Assembly (NCBI GenBank): GCA_027486675.1
Contig: JAIXOQ010000005.1
Coordinates: forward strand, 248,001-312,000
Direction: 5' to 3'
Source of the DNA: Pseudomonadota bacterium
Lineage (GTDB): Bacteria; Bdellovibrionota; UBA1018; CAIMNF01
Length of the DNA stretch: 64,000 nucleotides
The stretch's first letter is position 1. The number at the start of each line of letters is the position of its first letter. Below are positions 42,332-50,479 of the stretch, in pieces. The translations under genes were made by a program, and so were the position numbers. The notes beneath the pieces are model-generated. The model worked only from the letters and a program-made list of their open reading frames with translations, did no database searches and was not told the origin of the DNA.

Positions 42332-44338
42332 GTGTCTCTTTGGAATCGAAGTTCTAGGAAGGGTAGGGGTCGAGTGATCCCTGCCCTTCTTTTTTTGTAC
42401 GCATTCGGAGGCACTCATGGTGCGACCGCAGCGACGGCCGATGAGCGCCTCCATACGATTGCCTCAGGGAAAGCATGGCTGCGCTTACTGCACTATGAAA
42501 ACCGATGGTTATCGGCGGATCGATCTGAAGCTGAAGGAAAGCTGTTCTTCTTAGCCCCGAACGGGCGGGATGAACCTCTGGCAGAACTTCAGGCTGACTT
42601 AAAAGCATTCCGCGATCCAAACAGTGGCCTCGCTGATCTTTCGACAGAAAAACCTTTGGATGAAGAAATCATCCTCAAACTTCATCCTCTGTGTCGGTTT
42701 CCAGCAAGGGCTCGATACTTAGAAAAAGAACTCGGTGAGACATTCCCTAAGGTTGCGTGCGCACACTTAGAGCAATTTTTGAGAATTCTGTCTCCGCATT
42801 CTGTATCCCTGGTTTTCTCTTCCTTCTTTCTTGGCGGGCCCTCTTCCACTTTTGGTCACACGTTACTTCGTATCAATAACCAACGCGCGATGGACCAATC
42901 CGGCCGGCATCACGAACTCTTAGACTTCGGAGTGAATTTTGCGGCCCGGGTCACAGTAGATAACCCGTTGCTGTACGCCATTTATGGGCTAACTGGGCTT
43001 TTTCCAGGGGAGTTCACCAATGTTCCTTACTATTACAAAGTACGGGAATATCACGATTTTGAGTCGCGCGATCTTTGGAGCTACGACCTCAATCTCACAC
43101 CTGAAGAAGTGATCGCCGTCACGAATCACGTTTGGGAACTCAGCAGCACTTGGTTTCGTTATTTCTATTTTACTCGAAACTGTTCCTATCACATGTTCAC
43201 GATCTTAGACGCTGCGGCACCTAGGCTGAACCTCACGGAAACAGTGCCTTACTATGTCATTCCATCGGACACCGTCCGCGCCTTGTATCGCTATCCGGGA
43301 CTCGTAAAATCGATTCAATACCGGCCCTCGGCCTTGACGCAGTTTACCGAACGTAAAAAGGATCTCAGTCCGAAAGAAGAGGGACTACTCAAAGAAATCG
43401 TTCGCAAAAAACAGACTTTCTTTGAGAAGCCCGTCGTCTCAGACTTCAGTCGGGAAAGCCTTGCTCGTGTCTATGATTCCGCCCTCGATTTTGTGGAGTT
43501 TCAATCTCCCAGCGAAATTCTAAAACCTGAGACTGATGCTGCTCGTTTCAAGCAGAGTCTTTCCATAAACCGAGCGCGCCTTGGAATCATCGCACCGGAA
43601 TTCAATATGTCTCCTCCACCTGAACGACAAACACACTTAAGCCATGGCATACGGCGAGTCGGCTTAAAGACGGGTTATACAGATTTGCGCGGTGGGTTTA
43701 AGCAGCTTTCTTATCGATTTGCGCTCCATGATCCTTTAGATCCTGAGATGGGATATCCCGAGAGTGCCCAGATTGAGTTCATGCACCTGAAGGCCCGCTA
43801 TCAGTTTCGCCAAAAGCAGTTTGAGTGGGAGGACCTGAGATTATTCAAGGTACTGTCTTTAGATCCAATCGATGCATTCCGCTCGCCATTGTCCTATAGA
43901 GTTGAACTTGGAATGCGACGAGCGACCCATTCGAATTGTCGCGCAGGACCGAACGAAACCTCGCCCGCCTGCCTCATGGGTGCATTGAATGTCGCAATGG
44001 GTTGGGCAAGCAAGCTCAGTCAGGGTGAGGGCTGGCTTACCGGGTACGCGATGTCTAGCTCTGAATTTTCTTTTTCTTCAGACTACACAGGGTCTCCGAT
44101 CAAAGTAGGGGTTGGGCCAAGAAGTGGTGTGATCCTACGTTTAGGAAAGGATTTTTTAGCGGAAGGGTCGGTCTTCTATCACTGGCTTGCTTTTGCACAG
44201 AACTCAGCTGACTTTGAACAGCAGCTTCAATTGCGCAAAGCATGGAATCAACAACTCGGAGCCGATCTTTCTTGGCGACGACAACAAAATACGGCGACAT
44301 CAAACGAATGGGCTCTGCAACTGCTGTACTACTTTTAA
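42332..44338 (+). CDS. DUF4105 (Lnb N-terminal periplasmic domain) protein
   Basis: Up to 668 residues; the GTG at 42332 is 2 bases after the previous stop, while an in-frame GTG at 42374 follows GGTAGGGG and also starts a good signal peptide. The DUF4105 core has SLVFSSFFLGGPSSTFGHTLLRINN near residue 162 and the KVREYHDFESRDLWSYDLNLT region with RNCSYHMFTILD near 285, which carry likely catalytic Cys and His. The C-terminal half is beta-strand-like and may form a barrel or surface domain. The family resembles NlpC/P60-type peptidases in pattern, but substrate is unknown. Confidence 0.85.
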   Translation: MSLWNRSSRKGRGRVIPALLFLYAFGGTHGATAATADERLHTIASGKAWLRLLHYENRWLSADRSEAEGKLFFLAPNGRDEPLAELQADLKAFRDPNSGLADLSTEKPLDEEIILKLHPLCRFPARARYLEKELGETFPKVACAHLEQFLRILSPHSVSLVFSSFFLGGPSSTFGHTLLRINNQRAMDQSGRHHELLDFGVNFAARVTVDNPLLYAIYGLTGLFPGEFTNVPYYYKVREYHDFESRDLWSYDLNLTPEEVIAVTNHVWELSSTWFRYFYFTRNCSYHMFTILDAAAPRLNLTETVPYYVIPSDTVRALYRYPGLVKSIQYRPSALTQFTERKKDLSPKEEGLLKEIVRKKQTFFEKPVVSDFSRESLARVYDSALDFVEFQSPSEILKPETDAARFKQSLSINRARLGIIAPEFNMSPPPERQTHLSHGIRRVGLKTGYTDLRGGFKQLSYRFALHDPLDPEMGYPESAQIEFMHLKARYQFRQKQFEWEDLRLFKVLSLDPIDAFRSPLSYRVELGMRRATHSNCRAGPNETSPACLMGALNVAMGWASKLSQGEGWLTGYAMSSSEFSFSSDYTGSPIKVGVGPRSGVILRLGKDFLAEGSVFYHWLAFAQNSADFEQQLQLRKAWNQQLGADLSWRRQQNTATSNEWALQLLYYF

Positions 44339-45177
44339 GAGCTTGTGTGTTCCTATTTTTGTCGGGATGCACCACTCTCGTCTTTCAACCCTCAAAAGAA
44401 TCTTTCTTTGAGTTAGATCCAAAACGCGTCTTGATGGAGGAACGCTGGATCTCTTCTACCGACGCAGTGCAGCTGCATTCCTGGTACTTTCCAGCACAGC
44501 GAGATCTTCAGAAAACGAAATCTAAGGGCCTTGTGATTCAGTTTCACGGGAATGCTCAAAATCTTACGGCTCATTTTCTTTCTATGGTCTGGGTGATTGA
44601 GGAAGGTTTTGATTTTTGGGCCGTGGACTACCGAGGGTACGGAAACTCCACTGGAGCGCCCGATCCGGAGGGGGCGGTCAAAGACGTAGAGAGCGTGATT
44701 CGCGAGGCAATCACAACTGCCCCAGGGCCCATCTATCTGATCGGTCAAAGTTTGGGTGGTGCCTTGCTCATGAAGGCCATGATCAATTTGCGCCAAACGA
44801 ATTCTGATTTAGCAAAAGTGCAGTCCGTTGTGATCGACAGTAGCTTCTATTCCTATTCCAAAATAGCTACCGATGTCCTGTCGCGTTCATGGCTGACCTG
44901 GCCTTTCCAGTGGCTGGGCTACCTCCTCATTTCGGACCAGCAATCACCGGGTGACTCGATTTCAAAGATCTCTCCTACTCCACTGTTAGTGATTCACGGC
45001 GATGCAGATTCTGTGGTGCCGCAAAAGTTTGGCAAAAGAATCCATGAGCTCGCCGCAGAACCAAAGACCTTTTGGCCCGTGGCAGGTGGGCGACACATTG
45101 ACACGTTTGTTTCCCCGGTTCACGGGGAGGAGTATCGGGGTCGGCTTCTTAAGTATTGGGAAGGACTTAAGCGATAG
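44308..45177 (+). CDS. lipid-anchored alpha/beta hydrolase
   Basis: About 289 residues from the ATG at 44308, which starts a lipoprotein signal peptide (LFLSGC near residue 20); it overlaps the DUF4105 gene by 31 bases. The alpha/beta hydrolase triad is visible: oxyanion segment HGNAQN near 89, nucleophile GQSLGGAL near 149, Asp in HGDADSVVP near 230, and His in AGGRHID near 260. It could be a lipase or esterase of the periplasm or outer membrane. Its position at the end of the DUF3015-DUF4105 unit suggests a shared envelope role. Confidence 0.85.
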   Translation: MGSATAVLLLRACVFLFLSGCTTLVFQPSKESFFELDPKRVLMEERWISSTDAVQLHSWYFPAQRDLQKTKSKGLVIQFHGNAQNLTAHFLSMVWVIEEGFDFWAVDYRGYGNSTGAPDPEGAVKDVESVIREAITTAPGPIYLIGQSLGGALLMKAMINLRQTNSDLAKVQSVVIDSSFYSYSKIATDVLSRSWLTWPFQWLGYLLISDQQSPGDSISKISPTPLLVIHGDADSVVPQKFGKRIHELAAEPKTFWPVAGGRHIDTFVSPVHGEEYRGRLLKYWEGLKR

Positions 45178-45188
45178 AAAGCCACGGG

Positions 45189-45217
45189 TTGTTGTTTATA
45201 TCGTCTTATGATATAGT
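45189..45217 (+). promoter_or_regulatory. higBA promoter, overlapping an operator-like inverted repeat
   Basis: TTGTTG (-35, 45189-45194) and TATAGT (-10, 45212-45217) are 17 bases apart. The inverted repeat TATATC-N7-GATATA (45197-45215) fills the spacer and touches the -10, as expected for a HigA-binding operator. The expected start site falls at about 45224, the A/G of the higB GTG, so the toxin mRNA may be leaderless. Confidence 0.55.
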
Positions 45218-45223
45218 GGTATA

Positions 45224-45514
45224 GTGATTCGGTCATTTAGGGGCAACCTGACTCGCGATATCTTCGATGGAAAGAACTCGAAGGAGTCGCGGAGACTGAG
45301 TTCGAATTTGCATGTGATTGCCAAACGCAAACTCGACCAACTGAATGCTGCAGTGGAGTTAAAGGATCTGCGTATTCCACCGGGAAACCGACTGGAACTT
45401 CTTGCGGGTGACCTCAAAGGCTTTCACAGCATCCGAGTCAATGATCAGTGGCGGATTGTATTCCGCTGGACACGAACCGGGCCGGAAGAGGTTGAAATTT
45501 GTGACTACCATTAG
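45224..45514 (+). CDS. higB: HigB-type toxin (RelE/ParE superfamily)
   Basis: A 96-residue toxin beginning MIRSFRGNLTRDIFDG, the standard HigB opening, with AKRKLDQLNAA near residue 34, LRIPPGNRLELLAGDLKG near 48, and the closing WRIVFRW with the conserved Arg and catalytic-type residues. HigB cleaves mRNA on the ribosome. It precedes its antitoxin, as in other HigBA pairs. The start is GTG without a clear ribosome site. Confidence 0.9.
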   Translation: MIRSFRGNLTRDIFDGKNSKESRRLSSNLHVIAKRKLDQLNAAVELKDLRIPPGNRLELLAGDLKGFHSIRVNDQWRIVFRWTRTGPEEVEICDYH

Positions 45515-45525
45515 GAGGTATTGCC

Positions 45526-45807
45526 ATGTTGCCAAAATATAGGAAGCCCACTCATCCTGGCGAAATTTTAGCTGAGGATTTCCTTAAGCCCATGGGCATA
45601 TCGCAAACTAAGCTTGCGGCTCATCTAGGCTGGTCCCACGCGAAGGTGAATGAAATCATTCACGGAAAACGCGGCGTCAGCATTGAAGCAGCTCTTGCTT
45701 TCGCTGATGCCTTTGGCACCTCCGCGCAGTTCTGGATCAATCTCCAAATGAATTATGATCTTTGGGAAGCGCAGCAGGACCATAAGGTGCGCAAGAAGAT
45801 TGCCTAA
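45526..45807 (+). CDS. higA: HigA-type antitoxin, HTH-XRE
   Basis: A 93-residue protein with the HigA opening PTHPGEILAEDFLKPMGIS and an XRE helix-turn-helix (TKLAAHLGWSHAKVNEIIHGKRGVS, about residues 25-49). The C-terminus contains FWINLQMNYDLW. It neutralises HigB and represses the promoter. TTAGGAGG lies 8 bases upstream and the gap from higB is 11 bases. Confidence 0.93.
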   Translation: MLPKYRKPTHPGEILAEDFLKPMGISQTKLAAHLGWSHAKVNEIIHGKRGVSIEAALAFADAFGTSAQFWINLQMNYDLWEAQQDHKVRKKIA

Positions 45808-45829
45808 AGCGCATCGAAGGATCGCTGGC

Positions 45830-46144
45830 TTAGAAAGTAGCCCCCGCACACGCCCGATAGTTCAGCGCGTGAATGGAGTCTTGAAAAGGAAGTCCGGCCG
45901 CAAAGTTTCGCTCATAAAGCTTGATCGATCGGTCGTTGCAGTATTTTTCTTGATCTAAATCGCTTGCAGACATTTTTTCTTGCTTACGCGCTTTCAATAA
46001 AAATTCACGGCAATGATCTATAAATTTTTGTACAAAATGCTCCTCGGGAGGGAGAGCTCGGAGGACTCTTTCAAGTGCGACACCATCGCGCGGCATAAAA
46101 AATTGATTTCCAAACTTCAAGCTACCACTGGTGGACTCCGCGCC
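45830..46144 (-). other. in-frame continuation downstream of the caspase-like gene's stop
   Basis: About 104 codons remain open in the same frame after the TAA at 46145-46147, ending at 45830. The encoded sequence is protein-like (ALERVLRALPPEEHFVQKFIDHC, then a basic helix and a Cys-containing tail), but no start with a ribosome site exists: the TTG at 46120 and ATG at 46096 lack one. It may be the C-terminal part of a longer protease split by a nonsense change, or a separately read small gene (46120-45830, 96 residues). A convergent higA ends 22 bases away. Confidence 0.5.
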
Positions 46145-46891
46145 TTAGGTAATCCCGCCTCTAAGAATAAGCTTTTCTAAACGATCTAAGCTCTCCTCCG
46201 CAGTGTCAGGTGATGGCGTCCTCTTTTCTTGCAAACTTGTTCTCACCAGATTTTCTTTCCCTGGGTCACTTTGTTGAAAGGCTTCGGCATAAGTCGATCC
46301 GTGAGAGAGATCGGTGAGAATCTTTACCAAGCTGTTCGATGTATACCCCACGGCGCCACTGGGTGCAGACGACCACCCACAAACATAAGGACTATCTACC
46401 ATGGCCTTGAGCGATCTTGCGCCGTAGCAGGCATCGATCATCACTCGAAAGTACACTCGACGGGCATGCGCAATTGCGGAAACCTCACGCACGAGTTCTG
46501 ATGTCATCAGTGGAATGAATGCCAATACGCCTCGGGTTCCACCGTCGCCATTCCCGTGCGTGCTGAGGATCAGCTCTACCGAATCTCCGGCGCGAGCTGC
46601 GAAAACGGCATTCTTGATCTGCACTTCAAAATCCCGAGGAGCCTGAACGGCCGCCTCAAGGGAAGTACGATCATGGATCGTTTCGTAAAGCTCCTCAACA
46701 TCCAGCAAATAAAAATCAGCATGGCGGAACTCGGCATAACGCCTTGCTGCAGCCACTGCCACCTGTGATCGTGATTCACGCTCGGCCAAGTCGCGGTAGC
46801 CGGTGATCATAAAGACTGTGTGAGTTTGCGGTATTACAGAGGCCTGCGCAGAAATCCCATAAAGGAAGCCAATCAGCGTAAAAATCCCCAT
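46145..46891 (-). CDS. caspase-like (clan CD, C13/C14) secreted cysteine peptidase
   Basis: About 248 residues from the ATG at 46891 with GGGTGGG upstream; a longer in-frame start would overlap gcvT. A signal peptide (about 1-18) precedes the catalytic domain. The clan CD dyad is present: His-Gly in LILSTHGNGDGG (about residue 108) and Cys in MIDACYGARS (about 150), each after a hydrophobic beta-strand. The domain could be legumain- or metacaspase-like. The reading frame remains open past the stop for about 104 codons. The gene is divergent from gcvT by 100 bases. Confidence 0.75.
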   Translation of the reverse strand: MGIFTLIGFLYGISAQASVIPQTHTVFMITGYRDLAERESRSQVAVAAARRYAEFRHADFYLLDVEELYETIHDRTSLEAAVQAPRDFEVQIKNAVFAARAGDSVELILSTHGNGDGGTRGVLAFIPLMTSELVREVSAIAHARRVYFRVMIDACYGARSLKAMVDSPYVCGWSSAPSGAVGYTSNSLVKILTDLSHGSTYAEAFQQSDPGKENLVRTSLQEKRTPSPDTAEESLDRLEKLILRGGIT

Positions 46892-46990
46892 TTTTATCAC
46901 CCACCCCGGCCTGACAGTAGCGTGCTTTCGTTGAGCTGTCGAGAGGATCCCTAGAAGACCCGAGCATTCCTTGATAAACTTCGGGCTCCC

Positions 46991-48100
46991 ATGTTGAAAC
47001 GCACTCCCCTCTATGAACATCACCTTGCGCTGAAAGCAAAACTCATCGACTTCGGTGGGTGGGAAATGCCGGTGCAATATTCCAGTCTGGTTCAGGAACA
47101 CAACGCCGTTCGCGAGCGTGTAGGGCTATTTGATGTCAGTCACATGGGCGAGTTTTTGGTTTCTGGACCAGGCGCAGTGGAATTTACGAATCATGTCGTA
47201 ACCAACGACGTCGCGACTCTGGTTGTGGGGCAAGCCCTTTACACCGTGATGTGTCGTGAAGACGGAACTATCGTCGATGATCTTGTGATCTATCGCACTG
47301 CAGAGCAGGAATTTCTTTGGGTGGTGAATGCGTCCAACATCGACAAGGACTTTACTTTTGTCCGCGAATGTTTCGACTCCTACCCAGAGACAAAACCGAA
47401 ACTCAGTAATGAGTCTCAGAACTATTTTCAGGTCGCACTTCAGGGACCGAAGGCTGTTGAAGCCTTGTCGACGCTGACCAAGACGGATCTTACTGGGATC
47501 AAAACTTATCACTGTGCTTATGGATCGGTTGCGGGCGCTCACTGCCTGATCGCACGCACGGGATATACCGGAGAAGACGGCTTTGAGATTTATGGATCAC
47601 CGAAAGATGCGGCCACAGTATGGACCGCACTTTTTCAAGCGGGTGACCCGCACGGAATTTTGCCTTGTGGTTTAGGTGCTCGTGACACTTTACGCACCGA
47701 AATGAAATACCCACTTTATGGGCACGAAATCAATGACAGCACTCATCCGCTAGAAACAGGACTGGCTTGGGTCGTGAAACTTGGGAAAAAGGACTTTGTC
47801 GGTAAGAGTGCACTTGTTGGTGTAAAGGCTTCGGGGATCAGAAAAACACTCATTGGCCTTCAGGGCGAAGGTCGCATCATCGCGCGTCAAGGCTACAAGG
47901 TGCTGAGCACCGATGGCGTTGAGATCGGATCAATCACTTCAGGCACACTTTCACCGAGCTTAGGCTTTCCAATCGCCGTCGCTTTTGTGAATAAAGAATT
48001 TTCAGAGAAGGGAAAAACCTTGTTGGTGCAAGTGCGTGACCAGCAAGTTCCTTTCAAAATTTGTGAAACCCCATTTCTAAAACTGAGGAGCAAGAACTAA
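46991..48100 (+). CDS. gcvT: glycine cleavage T-protein (aminomethyltransferase)
   Basis: A 369-residue protein with the family motifs FGGWEMPVQY near residue 20, VFDVSHMGEF near 46 (here LFDVSHMGEF), TGYTGEDGFEIY near 190 and GLGARDTLR near 230. It transfers the methylene of the H-protein-bound intermediate to tetrahydrofolate, releasing ammonia. gcvH follows after 1 base. gcvP is not next to it but 10 kb away on the other strand. No glycine-riboswitch-like core is seen in the 100-base upstream gap. Confidence 0.97.
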   Translation: MLKRTPLYEHHLALKAKLIDFGGWEMPVQYSSLVQEHNAVRERVGLFDVSHMGEFLVSGPGAVEFTNHVVTNDVATLVVGQALYTVMCREDGTIVDDLVIYRTAEQEFLWVVNASNIDKDFTFVRECFDSYPETKPKLSNESQNYFQVALQGPKAVEALSTLTKTDLTGIKTYHCAYGSVAGAHCLIARTGYTGEDGFEIYGSPKDAATVWTALFQAGDPHGILPCGLGARDTLRTEMKYPLYGHEINDSTHPLETGLAWVVKLGKKDFVGKSALVGVKASGIRKTLIGLQGEGRIIARQGYKVLSTDGVEIGSITSGTLSPSLGFPIAVAFVNKEFSEKGKTLLVQVRDQQVPFKICETPFLKLRSKN

Positions 48101-48101
48101 C

Positions 48102-48488
48102 ATGAGCTATCCATCCAACCTTCGTTACACCAAAGATCACGAATGGGCCGAGCTGACGTCTGATACGACTGTGAAGGTGGGCATCACGGACCACGCGCAA
48201 AACGCGTTAGGAGACGTCGTTTATTTAGAGCTACCAAAAGCGGGACGAGAGCTGAAGAGCCATGAAACCTTTGGTGTCGTAGAAAGTATCAAAGCGGTGT
48301 CGGATCTCCTATCGCCAGTTGCTGGAAAAGTCGTTGAAGTGAATGCCGGTCTTGCGGCTGATCCAATTCGCATCAATCAGAATCCCCACGGCGAATGGAT
48401 GCTTGTCCTAGAAGCGCCTGACGCTAAGGCGCAGTTTGCTGGCCTTCTGGATGCTACAGCTTACGAAACCTTCGTAAAATCGCTGTAG
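48102..48488 (+). CDS. gcvH: glycine cleavage H-protein
   Basis: A 128-residue lipoyl carrier. The lipoylation site is the Lys in VESIKAVSDL (about residue 64), and LRYTKDHEWAE at the start and GDVVYLELPKAG in the middle are typical. It shuttles the aminomethyl group between P-, T- and L-proteins. It is one base from gcvT, so both share a transcript; lpd is not in the window. Confidence 0.97.
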   Translation: MSYPSNLRYTKDHEWAELTSDTTVKVGITDHAQNALGDVVYLELPKAGRELKSHETFGVVESIKAVSDLLSPVAGKVVEVNAGLAADPIRINQNPHGEWMLVLEAPDAKAQFAGLLDATAYETFVKSL

Positions 48489-48553
48489 TTTCGGTAGTTC
48501 TCTGACAGGCACCTTCGCTGGTACTGATCGCCCTATTTGAGCGAAAATGGTGC

Positions 48554-50479
48554 GTGGTGTTGTCTCGAGTGATCATCCTCTTGCTTATTACTTTATGGCA
48601 GGTGTCGTCATGGGTGCATGCAGCCGAATGTGATCCGAAGATCGCAGAAGGCGCTGCTGCGATGGCGCTCGCTGAACAGAAGAAAAAAATTGAGCTCGAG
48701 TGGGATAGCCTCACTTACGAACTCGCAAACTACAAAGTCCTAGGCCCAGAAGTAGTCCCAATCCGTCTTGATCAATGGGTCATGACGCCCGATGGAACAA
48801 GCGGCAAGGTCCAACGCATTGAGAACGCGCGGAATATTGCAATCCTGGACCGTCAGACCTCAGAAAATCGATATGTAGCTGTAGATCTTCAGAAGATTCA
48901 CCCGGTTGAACACGGTGCAAAACCGATCAGGAAGGGCGGGATGGTTTGGTTTAAGGTAGATCGAAAACCAAAGTTTGGACATGTTGAAGACATCATCGAG
49001 TCTCAGTCGTCTGCTGTAGTGATCGATAACGAAGGAGTTCGGGAGACCATTCCCTTGAACTTGCTTGCAAAAGACATCAGTGGTGCAAAAAGGATATTCT
49101 ACGCTTCGTACCTCCCTACCTTAACGGGGACCAACTCCATTTTGGACATGCAGAATATTCATGATTTTTTAAACAAAGACGCATTTAGAACTCGTAAGGG
49201 GATTGACCAGCTGAAGGATGGCCTTGCTCTTTATGGGCTAGTCACGAACGACACAAGAGACATGAACAGCCTGGAGTATGTCCTTCACCTGGACCTAAAA
49301 GCTTCTGATCCAGAGAATTCTTTGGTGAAGTTTTGCGTGAGAGCAAATCAGCATAGGGCTCTAGAAGGAATCAGTCCGATTGAAGTTTATATTGCTCCGA
49401 CTGTAGAGACTTACGAAGTTTCTATCGTCAATAAGGCGGACAATACATTTGTAGAGACGTTTAGCGTCAAAGATTTAGAAGACTTTGTCCCGCCAGAATA
49501 TTTTGATACTAAAATCCATCGCATAGAACATGAGAGCTTTGTTACTCATGCTCAGTATCATCCAGATCAAACTGCAATCACGCTCTCGCACAAGAATCTC
49601 ATGTACATCCTGCTTGAAGGTCACCTTGGACAATCGCTTCATCACGAATTTGGTCACGCAAATTCGTTTGTATTCCAGGATTCATTTGACCGTGGTCGTG
49701 TCGACTCCTTGATACCGTTTTTAGAAGGCTATCCCAGCATGTCATTCGACGAGAATCGCCAGCACCTCCGAAACGTAAGGGACCGTCTCAATCAAAGCAT
49801 CAAACGAAAATCTATAACGACTTATCGGTTGAACCAGGCAAAAAAGGTGCTGAATTCTATACGAAGAACAGCCCACTTAAACAGTAGGCTGGTGGATGCT
49901 GTCGTCGACGGAGGAAAGGATAGGTTCGGGATTCTGCACAAAACCATCATCTACAAAATTGCAGATGAAGCATCAGCGGTATTCACATTGCCTGGCGGGA
50001 CCGTGGCCGCGTTTCCAAACTCCAAGGCCAAGGCATTCTACTCCAATAAATTTTTGCGTTTATACAGATCACTTCATGCAGAGGCAAAGTTACTGCTGGG
50101 TGACACCCACACTCGACTTGTTTTAACTTCCGATCTGCAACTTTCCCTCTATAAAACTGCGAAAGATGCTCTATCCCGTCAAGCTGTCCGTGATTATATC
50201 ACCGAACACGTTCGTATTTCTGATCTAGTCAGAGCGTCGTTGTCTTCCATGCTTCTAGAGATGAATTGGGTCTACCAACCGATGGTTGGACCAGCAAGCA
50301 AGGCAAAAGAGAAAATTGATTACCTCCTGAAGAATTTCGGGGCACTGAGGGCTCAAGAGAAAATAGCGATCCTACAGGGAGAGATTCTTCCCGAGGTCGT
50401 CTCAGTCTGGAAGATTTTTGTGATCCACCGTAACACCCAATCGAAGAGCATTCGCGCTAAACGGCCAGTTCCTCAATGA
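48554..50479 (+). CDS. secreted zinc metallopeptidase-like protein (HEFGH)
   Basis: A 641-residue product; the start is GTG at 48554 with no strong ribosome site. A signal peptide (about 1-22) is followed by a coiled region. Two SH3/KOW-like beta segments follow (about residues 72-120 and 128-170: MTPDGTSGKVQRIEN, MVWFKVDRKPKFGHV). A metalloprotease-type site HEFGH lies at about 362-366, followed by Asn-Ser and, about 25 residues on, Glu in LEGYPS as a possible third ligand. The C-terminal 220 residues are helical. Family unknown to me; zincin activity is inferred from HExxH alone. Confidence 0.72.
   Translation: MVLSRVIILLLITLWQVSSWVHAAECDPKIAEGAAAMALAEQKKKIELEWDSLTYELANYKVLGPEVVPIRLDQWVMTPDGTSGKVQRIENARNIAILDRQTSENRYVAVDLQKIHPVEHGAKPIRKGGMVWFKVDRKPKFGHVEDIIESQSSAVVIDNEGVRETIPLNLLAKDISGAKRIFYASYLPTLTGTNSILDMQNIHDFLNKDAFRTRKGIDQLKDGLALYGLVTNDTRDMNSLEYVLHLDLKASDPENSLVKFCVRANQHRALEGISPIEVYIAPTVETYEVSIVNKADNTFVETFSVKDLEDFVPPEYFDTKIHRIEHESFVTHAQYHPDQTAITLSHKNLMYILLEGHLGQSLHHEFGHANSFVFQDSFDRGRVDSLIPFLEGYPSMSFDENRQHLRNVRDRLNQSIKRKSITTYRLNQAKKVLNSIRRTAHLNSRLVDAVVDGGKDRFGILHKTIIYKIADEASAVFTLPGGTVAAFPNSKAKAFYSNKFLRLYRSLHAEAKLLLGDTHTRLVLTSDLQLSLYKTAKDALSRQAVRDYITEHVRISDLVRASLSSMLLEMNWVYQPMVGPASKAKEKIDYLLKNFGALRAQEKIAILQGEILPEVVSVWKIFVIHRNTQSKSIRAKRPVPQ

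Noticed and set aside
46892-46990. Glycine riboswitch upstream of gcvT
   Set aside because: The 100-base gap shows only a short CCCGA/TCGGG pairing and none of the conserved riboswitch core.
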